This document shows, in pieces, positions 15,433 through 23,888 of a DNA stretch of 26,993 nucleotides. Source of the DNA: Verrucomicrobiota bacterium (GTDB lineage: Bacteria; Verrucomicrobiota; Verrucomicrobiia; Opitutales; Opitutaceae). The stretch covers positions 1 through 26,993 of the forward strand of contig JAURJO010000495.1 of the NCBI GenBank assembly GCA_030832235.1, in the 5' to 3' direction. The number at the start of each line of letters is the position of its first letter. The first letter of the stretch is position 1. Below the pieces are notes generated by a model that worked only from the letters and a program-made list of their open reading frames with translations, was not told where the DNA came from and did no database searches. Position numbers and translations under genes: made by a program.

Positions 15433-17412
15433 ATGCGCACGAAAGTCACCCTCGCCCTTCTCTTCCTCAACGTCGCGCTGTTCTTCTTCATCTTCCGCTT
15501 CGAGCGGGAATGGCGCACCGAGGCGGCGTCGCGCGAGGCGCGGCGCCTCGTGCTCGGACCCGAGACCGCCAACATCCGCTCGCTCGATCTCACCCTGCCG
15601 GCCGGCGGCGGCTTCGCCCTCACGCGCGAACGCGACGCCTGGTTCCTCACCCGTCCGCTCGACCGCTGGCCCGCCAATGCCCACGCGGTCAACGCCATCC
15701 TCCACGCCCTCCAGCTGCTCGAGCACGAGACCAGCTTCGCCGTGGCCGACCTCGCGAAGAACCGCCAGTCGGTCGCCGACTTCGGCCTCGAAAAACCGCG
15801 GCTGACGGTCGCGTTCACCTCCGGGGATGACCGCTCGGGCGCGGCCGCCCCGCGCACCACCGTCCTGAGGATCGGCGACGCCACGCCCGACAACAAGCGC
15901 CTGTACGTCCTTTCGCCCGACGGCGCCCGCATCCACGTCGTGAACCGCGGCCTCGCCGACAGCCTCAACGTCCCCGCCGAGCAACTGCGGGACGACGGGC
16001 TGCTCTCGACCCGCGTGTTCGAGGCCCGCTCCCTCGGAGTGCAGATCGCGCCCCGCCCCGCCGATACCGGCGGCGCCGGCGTACGTGTCCGCATCCGGCG
16101 CGAAGGCGCGCGCTGGATGTTCGATGCCCCGGTCAGCGCGCGCGCCAGCGGCCAGGCGCTCGAGCTAGCGATCAACGGACTCAACGGGCTGCGCGCGAAG
16201 GCGTTCCCGGCCACCGGTCCCGCCACCGCGCCGTCCACGGCCCCGGTCCTGCGCCTCGCCCTCGAGGGCAACGGCAAACTCGAGACGCTCTTTCTCGGCG
16301 AGACCGTGCCCCCGGCACCAGGAGCGAAGCCCGACCCGCGCGCCCCGGTGGAATTCTACGCCCAGCTCGAGGGACGCCGCGCCGTCTTCACCGTCGAAGT
16401 GCCGGCCGCGCTGCTGGAAACGCTCCGCACCGCGCAGGAAAGCCTCCGGGAAAAACGCCTCCTCGTGGATCTGGATCCGGCGCGCCTCACCGCCATCTCG
16501 CTCGCCTCCCCGGTCCAACCCAACTCCGTCCCGTGCGACCTGCGACGCCTCGTGGACGCCCCGGCCGGCACTGCCCGGGAGGCGCAACGCGATTGGCAGG
16601 TCGTCCTCCGCGGCGAAGGTCCCGCCGGTCCCCGCACGCTGCCCGCCGACCCCGCCGCGCTCGCGCGCCTCGTGGGGCAGCTCACCGCGCTGCGCGCGCA
16701 GAAGTTCCAGAGCGACGCCCCGACCAGCGCCGACCTCGAGGAGTGGGGTTTCAACCGGCCCGTGCGCGAGATCACCCTGACCGTCGCCGGCGAACCGGCC
16801 CCGGTCGTGCTCCGCCTCGGCACCGACATCCGCCGCAATGTCTACGCCCGCGTCGGTAACGCCACCGAACCCGGGAATTCCATTTACGCGGTCGGCCGCG
16901 AGATCCTCGACGAACTGGCCCTCGCGCCGTCCGCGTGGCGGAACCGCGCCGTCATCGATCCGCTCCCCGCCAATGCCCGCGTGACCCGCCTCCGGCTCAC
17001 CGAGGTCGGCGCCGAGACCGTACTCGCCGAAACCGCCTTTAATCCCGACGGCGATGCCGCCGCGCCGCGCGGCGATCCGGCGGCCCTCAAGGCGGTAGCC
17101 GGAGCGTTCCGCGCCCTGCGCGCGAGCCGCTACGTGCCGGGCCCGTTCACCGCGCAGGTGACCGCGGCCGGCGACGACCGTCCGTGGCGCTTCCAGCTGC
17201 AGGCGACCGTCGCCGTGCCCGGAAGCGACGGCGCCGAGCAGTCCAGTGTCACGACGGTCCTTTTCACCGAGCGCACGGGCGGCGACCAGCAGTTCGCCGG
17301 AATCAGGGAACTCGACACGATCTTCGTCCCGGAGCAGCCGCTGATCGACGCCCTCTGGACGCTCACCCACGGTCCGCGCGACCCCGGACCCCCGCCGGAA
17401 CGTAAACCCTGA
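15433..17412 (+). CDS. DUF4340-type membrane-anchored periplasmic protein with internal repeats
   Basis: A 659-residue protein with one N-terminal membrane segment (about residues 5-20, rich in Leu and Phe) and a large presumably periplasmic part. It belongs to the DUF4340 proteins usually found next to GldG-like genes. Three units of similar pattern can be read, at roughly 75-190, 400-505 and 545-645. Each has a helix with 'AL' and 'ALRA' spacing, followed by strands ending in a motif like VLRLG or VLFTE, then IYAV or IFVP before a short helix (ILDEL, LIDAL). No catalytic motif is seen. It begins 12 nt after the GldG gene and ends 12 nt before the AsmA-like gene. The function is unknown; a scaffold or substrate-binding role is a guess. 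Confidence 0.85.
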   Translation: MRTKVTLALLFLNVALFFFIFRFEREWRTEAASREARRLVLGPETANIRSLDLTLPAGGGFALTRERDAWFLTRPLDRWPANAHAVNAILHALQLLEHETSFAVADLAKNRQSVADFGLEKPRLTVAFTSGDDRSGAAAPRTTVLRIGDATPDNKRLYVLSPDGARIHVVNRGLADSLNVPAEQLRDDGLLSTRVFEARSLGVQIAPRPADTGGAGVRVRIRREGARWMFDAPVSARASGQALELAINGLNGLRAKAFPATGPATAPSTAPVLRLALEGNGKLETLFLGETVPPAPGAKPDPRAPVEFYAQLEGRRAVFTVEVPAALLETLRTAQESLREKRLLVDLDPARLTAISLASPVQPNSVPCDLRRLVDAPAGTAREAQRDWQVVLRGEGPAGPRTLPADPAALARLVGQLTALRAQKFQSDAPTSADLEEWGFNRPVREITLTVAGEPAPVVLRLGTDIRRNVYARVGNATEPGNSIYAVGREILDELALAPSAWRNRAVIDPLPANARVTRLRLTEVGAETVLAETAFNPDGDAAAPRGDPAALKAVAGAFRALRASRYVPGPFTAQVTAAGDDRPWRFQLQATVAVPGSDGAEQSSVTTVLFTERTGGDQQFAGIRELDTIFVPEQPLIDALWTLTHGPRDPGPPPERKP

Positions 17413-17424
17413 ACGGAGCCGCCG

Positions 17425-20190
17425 ATGCCCGCCTGGCTCAAGCTGTGCGCACAGGCCGTCCGCGCCCTGTTCGCGGGTGCGGGCTCGCTCGTGCTCTGGA
17501 GCTTCTGGCTGGCACTGGCCCTGCTCCTCGCCGCGCAGGCGTGGATCGTCACCTCGCAGCAACTTGCGGTGCCCGGCTTCATACTGCGACGGCTCGAGGA
17601 GCGCCTCGCGGCGTCCGGCCTGCGCCTCACGGTCGGCGCCACCTTGTTTGACCCCACGGGGCGTGTCCTCGTGGAGGATGCACGGATCCACCTGCCGGCC
17701 TTCGCCGAGCCGGTGGTGCGGATCGGCGCCCTTTACCTGCGGCTCGACCGCGCCGCCCTGCTCACCGGCGACGTCGTGCCCGTGGAGATCAGCGTCACCG
17801 GCGCCTCGTTCGCGGCGCCCGGGCAGCTCACCGCGTCGGGCCGCGGGGAGGAACTGCTCTCCTCGCTCGACGCCGTGCTGGTGCCCGGCCGCCACGAGTT
17901 CCGCCTCTCCCGGCTCACCGCCCGCAGCGCCAACCTCATCGTGACGGCCCACGGCGTCGTCCCCCTTCCCGCCGCCGGCCGGGCCCCCCGGCTCCCGTGG
18001 TCGGAACTGGTCGTGGACCGTTTCCCCGAGATCTGCCGCCGCGTGCTCGCATGGCAGGCCGAACTGACGCGCGTCCGCGAACCGGGGATCGAGCTCACGC
18101 TGGCACCGGCCGGCACCGGAAACCTCGCGATCAGGGTCGACGCGCTCGCCCGCGAGATCGCGGTCAACGACCCGTTCGCCGTGACGGTGCGCGACGCAGC
18201 CGTGTCCGGCACCCTGACGTTTCCCAGCGAGAAACCCGTCTCCAACCTGCGGGTCTCGGCGCGCGAGATCCTGCTGCCCCGCCGCGCCCGCGCCGATCGC
18301 GTCGTCATCGACGTGCCGGGCGAACTCCCCCTCGACCGGTTGCCCGGGACGGCGGCGCTCACGCTCGACCGGCTCGAGGTGGAGGGAGTCGAAGCCGCCG
18401 CGATCTCCGCCCGCGTCGATACCGGTCCTCTGCCCGTGCTTACCGCGAACACCACGCTCCGCCTGCTCGACGAGCCGCTCACGTTCGAGGGACGGACCGA
18501 CGTGCGCGCGGGCACCGCCGGCGTCGCATTCTCCGGCTCGATCTCGCCCCTCGTGCTGGACGTCATCAGCCGCCGCGTCGGCGTCGACGTGCGGCGCTTC
18601 TATTCCTTTGAGGCGCTCACGGTCGAATCAGCCGCGGCGCGTTTCGGCCCAGGCTGGGCGTTCGAGCGCCTGACGGCGCGCGTGGCGGTGCCGCGGATGG
18701 ATTCCTACGGCGTCATCATGGAGGACGGCCGCGCCGTGGTGGAGCTGGAACCCGGCCGTTTCCGTGCTCCCGAGGCCTACGCGCGGGTCGGCGAAAACTT
18801 CGCCCGCGGCAGTTACGAACAGGACTTCCGCACCCGGGATTACCGTTTTCTGCTGGAGGGCCAGTTGCGGCCGCTCGACATCGGACGCTGGTTCGGGCCG
18901 TGGTGGCCGGCGTTCTTCCGCCAGCTGGACTTTCCCACGGCCCCTCCCGCGGCGAGTGTCGACGTGTCTGGACGCTGGCGCGAGGGTCGCCTGACGCGCG
19001 TGTTCGTCGCGGCGGAGTCCGACCGCCCCGTGGTGCGCGGCGTCGCCCTCGACCGCGTGCGGACACGGCTCCTGATCCGCCCCGGCTTTGTGGACGGCTT
19101 GGAGCTCTTCGGCGCGCTGGAGGACGGCGACATGAGCGGCACCTTCACCTTCCGTTCCGTCCCGGGGGCCGATTGGTCGACGTTGGACTTCAACGCGAGC
19201 TCCTCGCTCGGGATGCCGGCCGTGGCGGGCCTGCTCGGTGAAGTCGGTCGGGCGCCGCTCGCGCCCTTCCGCGTGGAGGGCACGCCTCACATCCGCGCCC
19301 GCGGAAGATTCCACGGCCCGGCCGCCGCCCGTCCCGCCGTCAACGAACTGGATCTACAGGTGGAAAGCAGCGGGGCGTTCGGCTTTTACGATTTCCCGCT
19401 GGAGGACGCGACCTTCACCGCGCAAGTGCGCGGCGAGGAGATCGCGGTGGGGAAGTTCGGCGCCACGTTCGCCGGCGGCACGGTGAGCGGCAACGCGCGC
19501 CTCTGGGGACGCGGTGAAGGGCGCCGGCTTGGGTTCAATGTAGCGATCGAGGAGGCGGCGCTGGGCCGCGCGGCCGGCACCCTGCAGGCGTTTCTCGCCC
19601 GCCGCCGCGGAGCCCCACCGCCGCCGCCCGACCGCTTCGTGCAGGAGCGGGCCAACATCCGTCTTGACGTCGCCGCCTCCGGCGAGGGCCGGTCCGACGA
19701 TCCGTTCAGCTACAAGGGCGACGGCAACGCCTCCCTGCGGGGCGCGGGCCTGGGCGAGGTCCCATTGCTGGGGCTGCTCTCGGAGCTCTTCACCTTCACC
19801 TCGCTGCGTTTCACGGAGGCCCGCGGCAACTTCCGCATCCACGGGGACCGACTGCTCTTCCCGAAAGTCGAGCTCCGCGGCGCCAACTCCGCCATCGAAG
19901 CCCACGGCGCTTACACCCTCGGCCGCAACGAACTCAACTTCAATGCCAAGGTCTTTCCCTTCCAGGAGAGCGGCAACGTGCTAAAGTCCGTCGTCGGCGC
20001 CGTGCTCACGCCCCTGTCGTCCGTCCTCGAGGTGAAGCTCGCCGGCACCTTGGAAAAGCCTTCGTGGTCGCTGGTCATGGGCCCGACCAACCTGCTGCGT
20101 TCGCTCACGGAGTCTCCCGCCGACCGCAAGGCCCCCGCGCCGGAAACGGCGCCGACCCCGAAGCCAGCGGAGACGCCGCCGAAGCCATGA
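17425..20190 (+). CDS. Large AsmA-like envelope protein
   Basis: A 921-residue protein with one N-terminal membrane segment (about residues 24-42), followed by a long beta-rich body. The C-terminal region, about 758-895, matches the AsmA-like C-terminal domain: GNASLRGAGLGEVPLLG, FTEARGNFRIHGDRL, LNFNAKVFPF and LAGTLEKPSWSL. The tail is a Pro/Ala/Thr-rich stretch. AsmA-family proteins such as TamB, YhdP and AsmA form periplasmic grooves implicated in lipid movement to the outer membrane. That role is known for relatives, not shown here. It starts 12 nt after the DUF4340 gene with no Shine-Dalgarno (leader GGAGCCGCCG), so it is very likely part of the same transcript as the Gld-type transporter. 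Confidence 0.82.
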   Translation: MPAWLKLCAQAVRALFAGAGSLVLWSFWLALALLLAAQAWIVTSQQLAVPGFILRRLEERLAASGLRLTVGATLFDPTGRVLVEDARIHLPAFAEPVVRIGALYLRLDRAALLTGDVVPVEISVTGASFAAPGQLTASGRGEELLSSLDAVLVPGRHEFRLSRLTARSANLIVTAHGVVPLPAAGRAPRLPWSELVVDRFPEICRRVLAWQAELTRVREPGIELTLAPAGTGNLAIRVDALAREIAVNDPFAVTVRDAAVSGTLTFPSEKPVSNLRVSAREILLPRRARADRVVIDVPGELPLDRLPGTAALTLDRLEVEGVEAAAISARVDTGPLPVLTANTTLRLLDEPLTFEGRTDVRAGTAGVAFSGSISPLVLDVISRRVGVDVRRFYSFEALTVESAAARFGPGWAFERLTARVAVPRMDSYGVIMEDGRAVVELEPGRFRAPEAYARVGENFARGSYEQDFRTRDYRFLLEGQLRPLDIGRWFGPWWPAFFRQLDFPTAPPAASVDVSGRWREGRLTRVFVAAESDRPVVRGVALDRVRTRLLIRPGFVDGLELFGALEDGDMSGTFTFRSVPGADWSTLDFNASSSLGMPAVAGLLGEVGRAPLAPFRVEGTPHIRARGRFHGPAAARPAVNELDLQVESSGAFGFYDFPLEDATFTAQVRGEEIAVGKFGATFAGGTVSGNARLWGRGEGRRLGFNVAIEEAALGRAAGTLQAFLARRRGAPPPPPDRFVQERANIRLDVAASGEGRSDDPFSYKGDGNASLRGAGLGEVPLLGLLSELFTFTSLRFTEARGNFRIHGDRLLFPKVELRGANSAIEAHGAYTLGRNELNFNAKVFPFQESGNVLKSVVGAVLTPLSSVLEVKLAGTLEKPSWSLVMGPTNLLRSLTESPADRKAPAPETAPTPKPAETPPKP

Positions 20191-20215
20191 CGCCGCGCGC
20201 GGCATGGCGGGCGAC

Positions 20216-20245
20216 TTGACTCGCCGGCGTCGCGATCAACATAGC
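20216..20245 (+). promoter_or_regulatory. Possible sigma-70-like promoter of the cyclophilin gene
   Basis: TTGACT at 20216-20221 matches 5 of 6 bases of the -35 consensus. CATAGC at 20240-20245, 18 nt later, is a weak -10 candidate with 3 of 6 bases. Transcription from it would begin about at the ATG at 20250, giving a leaderless or nearly leaderless mRNA. It fills the 59-nt gap after the AsmA-like gene. Confidence 0.35.
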
Positions 20246-20249
20246 CCGC

Positions 20250-20891
20250 ATGCACCGTTTCGCCCGCGCGTTCTCCGCCCTGCTCATTCTCGCCGTCGCC
20301 CTCGGGGGCTTCGGCTGCAAGCCCAAGGGACCTGATGGCCCCGGCGCCGCGACGCCCGGCAACCCCAAGGTGCCGGCCGGCGCGAAGAGCTCGGGCGGCC
20401 GTCATGCCGTGCTGAAACTCGACCAAGGCGAAGTCGAGCTGGAGCTCATTCCGGAGGCCGCGCCGAAGGCCGTCGAAAACTTCCGGTTGCTGGCCGAACA
20501 CGGATACTACGACGGGCTAACGTTCCACCGCGTGGTGAAGGGGTTCATGCTGCAGGGCGGCGATCCGCTCGGCGACGGCCGCGGCGGCGAGAGCGCGTGG
20601 GGCGGCACGTTTCCCGACGAGATCGACGCCAACTCCGCGCTCTACAAGGCCGGCTACCGGCGAGGCGTCGTGGCGATGGCCAACCGCGGGCCCAACACCA
20701 ACACCAGCCAGTTCTTTATCATGCATCAGGACTACCGCCTGCCACCCGCGTACGTGATCTTCGCCAAGGTCGTGCGCGGCTTCGAGGTCGTCGATGCCCT
20801 CGCCGAGCTGCCGATGAACCCCGGGATGGACGGCGCGCGCAGCAGTCCCGTGACGCCGATCATCATCCGCAAGGTCACGATCAAGCCCTGA
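20250..20891 (+). CDS. Exported cyclophilin-type peptidyl-prolyl cis-trans isomerase
   Basis: A 213-residue protein that catalyses cis-trans isomerisation of proline peptide bonds, helping folding in the periplasm. The N-terminus is a signal sequence (residues 1-24) ending in GGFGC. A cysteine at this place suggests a lipoprotein, although the residue before the glycine is Phe, so the lipobox is not canonical. A Gly/Pro/Lys-rich linker follows to about residue 50, then the cyclophilin fold with FHRVVKGFMLQGGD, GGTFPDEI and MANRGPNTNTSQFFI, which carry the active-site Arg, Phe and Gln. It sits 59 nt after the AsmA-like gene and 97 nt before the sulfatases, so it could be either the last gene of the upstream operon or a separate unit. 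Confidence 0.92.
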   Translation: MHRFARAFSALLILAVALGGFGCKPKGPDGPGAATPGNPKVPAGAKSSGGRHAVLKLDQGEVELELIPEAAPKAVENFRLLAEHGYYDGLTFHRVVKGFMLQGGDPLGDGRGGESAWGGTFPDEIDANSALYKAGYRRGVVAMANRGPNTNTSQFFIMHQDYRLPPAYVIFAKVVRGFEVVDALAELPMNPGMDGARSSPVTPIIIRKVTIKP

Positions 20892-20988
20892 GCCGCGCGG
20901 ACGGCGCGCGTTTTCCCGCGCGAACGCGTAGCTTCAGGGCTTGCTTCGGCGTCCCGCGAGGGGTGCGAATTCCCCACCCTCGCCCCCT

Positions 20989-22542
20989 ATGAGAAACGTC
21001 GCACGCCTTGCGCTCCTGCTGTCCGTCCTCGCCGTCGCCGCCTCCGGCGCCGCTCCCGAGAGGAAGAACGTCCTCTTCCTGATCGCCGATGACCTGAACA
21101 ACCTCCTCGGCTGCTACGGGGATCCGCTCGCCCGCACCCCGAACCTCGACCGGCTCGCCGCACGCGGCGTCCGTTTCGACCGCGCCTACTGCGCGTTCCC
21201 GCTTTGCGGACCGAGCCGCAACTCGATGCTGACGGGCCTCTATCCCGACAGCACCGGGATCTACCAGAACTCGCAGATTTTCCGGCAGACCATCCCCGCC
21301 CAGCACAGCCTCCCGCAGGCTTTCAGGCTCCAAGGCTGGCTCGCGGCCCGCATCGGCAAAGCGTACCATTATAACGTGCCCAACTCGATCGGCACCGTCG
21401 GCCACGACGACCCGGCTTCCTGGGAACTGAGCCTTAACCCGGCCGGTGTCGACCGCCTCGAGGAGCACCCGAAGATCTTCAGCCTCACGCCGGGCCAGTT
21501 CGGCGGCACCCTCAGTTGGTACGCCTCGCCGAAGGGCGATCGCCTCCACACCGACGGCCTGATGGCCACCGACGCCGAGTGGGTGCTCGAACGCTGCGCC
21601 CGCCAACCGGAGCGGCCATTCTTCCTCACCGTCGGTTTTTTCCGTCCCCACACGCCTTACGTAGCTCCGAAGCCGTACTACGACCTGTACCCGCTCGAGA
21701 AGATGCGCGTCGTCCAGGGAGTGAAGGAGGATCAGGCCGATATCCCCGCGCCGGCCCTGATGAGCTACAAGCGCGAGCAGGACGCGATGACCGACGATCT
21801 GCGCCGGCAAGCGCTCCAGGCCTACTACGCCAGCATCAGCTTCATGGACGCCCAGGTGGGCCGCGTGATCGACGCGCTCGACCGGCTCGGGCTCGCGGAC
21901 AAGACGATCATCGTCTTCACGAGCGACCACGGCTACCACACCGGCGAACACGGCCTGTGGCAGAAACAGAGTTTGTTCGAGGAAAGCGCGCGCATCCCGC
22001 TGCTGATCGTCGCGCCCGGCGTCGCGAAGGCGGGCGGGGTCGCGCGTTCACCGGTCGGCCACATCGACCTCTATCCCACGCTCGCCGCGCTCGCTGGTGT
22101 GAACGCTCCGTCCAATCTCCAGGGCCAGGACCTCACGCCGCTGCTGCGCGATCCCGCCGCGATCGGCCGCGGCTGGGCGCTCACGCAGGTGATGCGCAAC
22201 GCCGGAGCCGGCAAGCGTCGCGCCAAGGCCGCCGCCGCGCCCGCCGTAGCGCCTGCGCCCAAGGCCAGCCCGGCTCCGGGCAAGCGTTTCTTCGGCTACA
22301 GCCTGCGCACCGAGCGCTGGCGCTACACGGAATGGGACGAGGGCTCGCAGGGCCGCGAGCTGTACGACCACGACTCCGATCCGCGCGAGCTCACCAACCT
22401 CGCGGCGAAACCGGAGCATGCCGCGACCGTCGCCGACCTTTCCCGCAAATTACGTCAGGCCGCGAAAGCGGCGCATCCCGCCTCGGGCGAAACGCCGACG
22501 CTGGCCGACGGCACCTGGGCCCCGATTCTATCCGCGCCATGA
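20989..22542 (+). CDS. Secreted sulfatase 1, iduronate-2-sulfatase-like
   Basis: A 517-residue type I sulfatase that would hydrolyse sulfate esters, probably on sulfated polysaccharide, outside the cytoplasm. Residues 1-22 form a signal peptide. The metal-binding aspartates are D34 and D35 in IADD. The formylglycine signature is C73-G-P-S-R77, and the second metal site is TSDHGYHTGEHG. The overall pattern is iduronate-2-sulfatase-like. An Ala/Lys/Pro-rich insert at about residues 404-428 interrupts the C-terminal part. The start at 20989 is right before the signal peptide; the upstream 97 nt (20892-20988) shows no clear promoter or Shine-Dalgarno, only C-rich sequence. Its stop overlaps the next start by 4 nt (ATGA). 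Substrate cannot be told. Confidence 0.93.
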   Translation: MRNVARLALLLSVLAVAASGAAPERKNVLFLIADDLNNLLGCYGDPLARTPNLDRLAARGVRFDRAYCAFPLCGPSRNSMLTGLYPDSTGIYQNSQIFRQTIPAQHSLPQAFRLQGWLAARIGKAYHYNVPNSIGTVGHDDPASWELSLNPAGVDRLEEHPKIFSLTPGQFGGTLSWYASPKGDRLHTDGLMATDAEWVLERCARQPERPFFLTVGFFRPHTPYVAPKPYYDLYPLEKMRVVQGVKEDQADIPAPALMSYKREQDAMTDDLRRQALQAYYASISFMDAQVGRVIDALDRLGLADKTIIVFTSDHGYHTGEHGLWQKQSLFEESARIPLLIVAPGVAKAGGVARSPVGHIDLYPTLAALAGVNAPSNLQGQDLTPLLRDPAAIGRGWALTQVMRNAGAGKRRAKAAAAPAVAPAPKASPAPGKRFFGYSLRTERWRYTEWDEGSQGRELYDHDSDPRELTNLAAKPEHAATVADLSRKLRQAAKAAHPASGETPTLADGTWAPILSAP

Positions 22543-23864
22543 AACCCCTTCGGCTCAGCCCGCGCCTCGCGGCCCTCTTCGTTCTCGGCGTCGCGACCGC
22601 GTTCTCCGCCGCCGAGCGGAAACCCAACGTTGTGCTGATCATGGCCGACGACTTCGGCTACGAGTGCGTGACCGCCAACGGCGGCGAGTCCTACCGCACG
22701 CCGAACCTCGACCGCCTCGCCGCCACCGGCATGCGCTTCGAGCGCTGCTACGTGCAGCCGCTGTGCACGCCCACGCGCGCGCAGCTCATGACGGGCATCT
22801 ACAACGTCAGGAACTACATCGAGTTCGGCCTGCTCGATCCGAAGGCCACCACGTTCGCCCACCTGTTGAAGCGCGCCGGCTACACGACCGGCATCTGCGG
22901 CAAGTGGCAGCTCGGCAAGGACCCCGCGCTTCCGCAGCACTTCGGTTTCGACGAGGCCTACCTCTGGCAGCACACCCGCCGCCCGCCGCGCTACGCCAAC
23001 CCGGGCCTGGAGCACAACAGCCGCGAGCTCGACTTTTCCAACGGAGAGTACGGCCCGAAGCTCATCAGCGACTTCGCCTTGGACTTCGTGACGCGCCATC
23101 GCGCCAAGCCGTTCTTCCTCTACTACCCGATGATCCTTACTCACGACCCGTTCCAGGCGACGCCGGACAGCAAGGCATGGGATCCCAAGCTCAAGAGCGA
23201 GCAGGAGCAACGCGACGTGAAGCACTTCGCCGACATGACCGAATACATGGACAAAATGGTGGGCCGGCTGGTCGCGAAGCTCGAGGAACTCGGCCTGCGA
23301 GAGAACACCCTGATTCTTTTCACCGGGGACAACGGCACCGGCGTGCAGGTAACCACGCGGTTCAAAGGTCAGGATTACAAGGGCGGCAAGGGCACCCGCA
23401 CCGCCCGCGGCAACCACGTGCCTCTGATCGCCAACTGGCCGGGCCGCATCCCGGCGGGACGCGTCAACGACGACCTCGTGTGCAGCGTCGATTTCCTGCC
23501 CACCGTCTGCGAGGCCGGGGGGGCCAAGGTCCCCGCGGAGCTGGCGATCGACGGGCAGAGTTTCCTGCCGCAACTCCTCGGGCAGCCGGGTAAACCACGC
23601 GACTCGTACTACCTCTGGTACGCGCGCAATGGCGGCCGCGACGCCACGTTCGAGTTCGCGCAGGGCCGAACCCTGAAGCTCTACCGCGACGGCTCCGTTT
23701 ACGACCTCGTGAAGGATCCGTTCGAGGACAAGCCGTTGCGGACCGCCGCGCTTTCCGGTGCCGCCGCCGACGAGGGCCGGCGCTTGCAGGCCGTGCTCGA
23801 TCGCTACGCCAAAGCCCGGCCCGAACACCTCGCGAAACACAAGGCCGCGCCCGTGAAGGACTGA
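22539..23864 (+). CDS. Secreted sulfatase 2, arylsulfatase A-like
   Basis: A 441-residue type I sulfatase with a signal peptide (about residues 1-25). Metal ligands are D37 and D38 in MADD, the formylglycine signature is C76-T-P-T-R80 (threonine instead of the more common serine, still the CxPxR type), followed by ICGKWQLGK and FTGDNGTG. Compared with sulfatase 1 it is from a different branch, because the whole central part differs and it lacks the EHG pattern. It begins inside the stop codon of sulfatase 1 (ATGA overlap), which implies translational coupling, and is followed after 24 nt by sulfatase 3. The upstream frame is open for a further 1 kb, but only from this ATG does the signal peptide appear. 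Confidence 0.93.
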   Translation: MKPLRLSPRLAALFVLGVATAFSAAERKPNVVLIMADDFGYECVTANGGESYRTPNLDRLAATGMRFERCYVQPLCTPTRAQLMTGIYNVRNYIEFGLLDPKATTFAHLLKRAGYTTGICGKWQLGKDPALPQHFGFDEAYLWQHTRRPPRYANPGLEHNSRELDFSNGEYGPKLISDFALDFVTRHRAKPFFLYYPMILTHDPFQATPDSKAWDPKLKSEQEQRDVKHFADMTEYMDKMVGRLVAKLEELGLRENTLILFTGDNGTGVQVTTRFKGQDYKGGKGTRTARGNHVPLIANWPGRIPAGRVNDDLVCSVDFLPTVCEAGGAKVPAELAIDGQSFLPQLLGQPGKPRDSYYLWYARNGGRDATFEFAQGRTLKLYRDGSVYDLVKDPFEDKPLRTAALSGAAADEGRRLQAVLDRYAKARPEHLAKHKAAPVKD

Positions 23865-23888
23865 CCCACCCTGTTTTTACCCCTCCCC

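Noticed and set aside
16165..17952. A 595-residue open frame on the minus strand across the DUF4340 and AsmA-like genes
   Set aside because: It spans the boundary of two real genes with short, operon-type spacing and has no recognisable domain or signal.
20892..20945. GC-rich hairpin (CGCGCG...CGCGCG) after the cyclophilin gene as a terminator
   Set aside because: Only about six pairs of self-complementary CG repeats and no T-tract follow; chance is likely in this composition.
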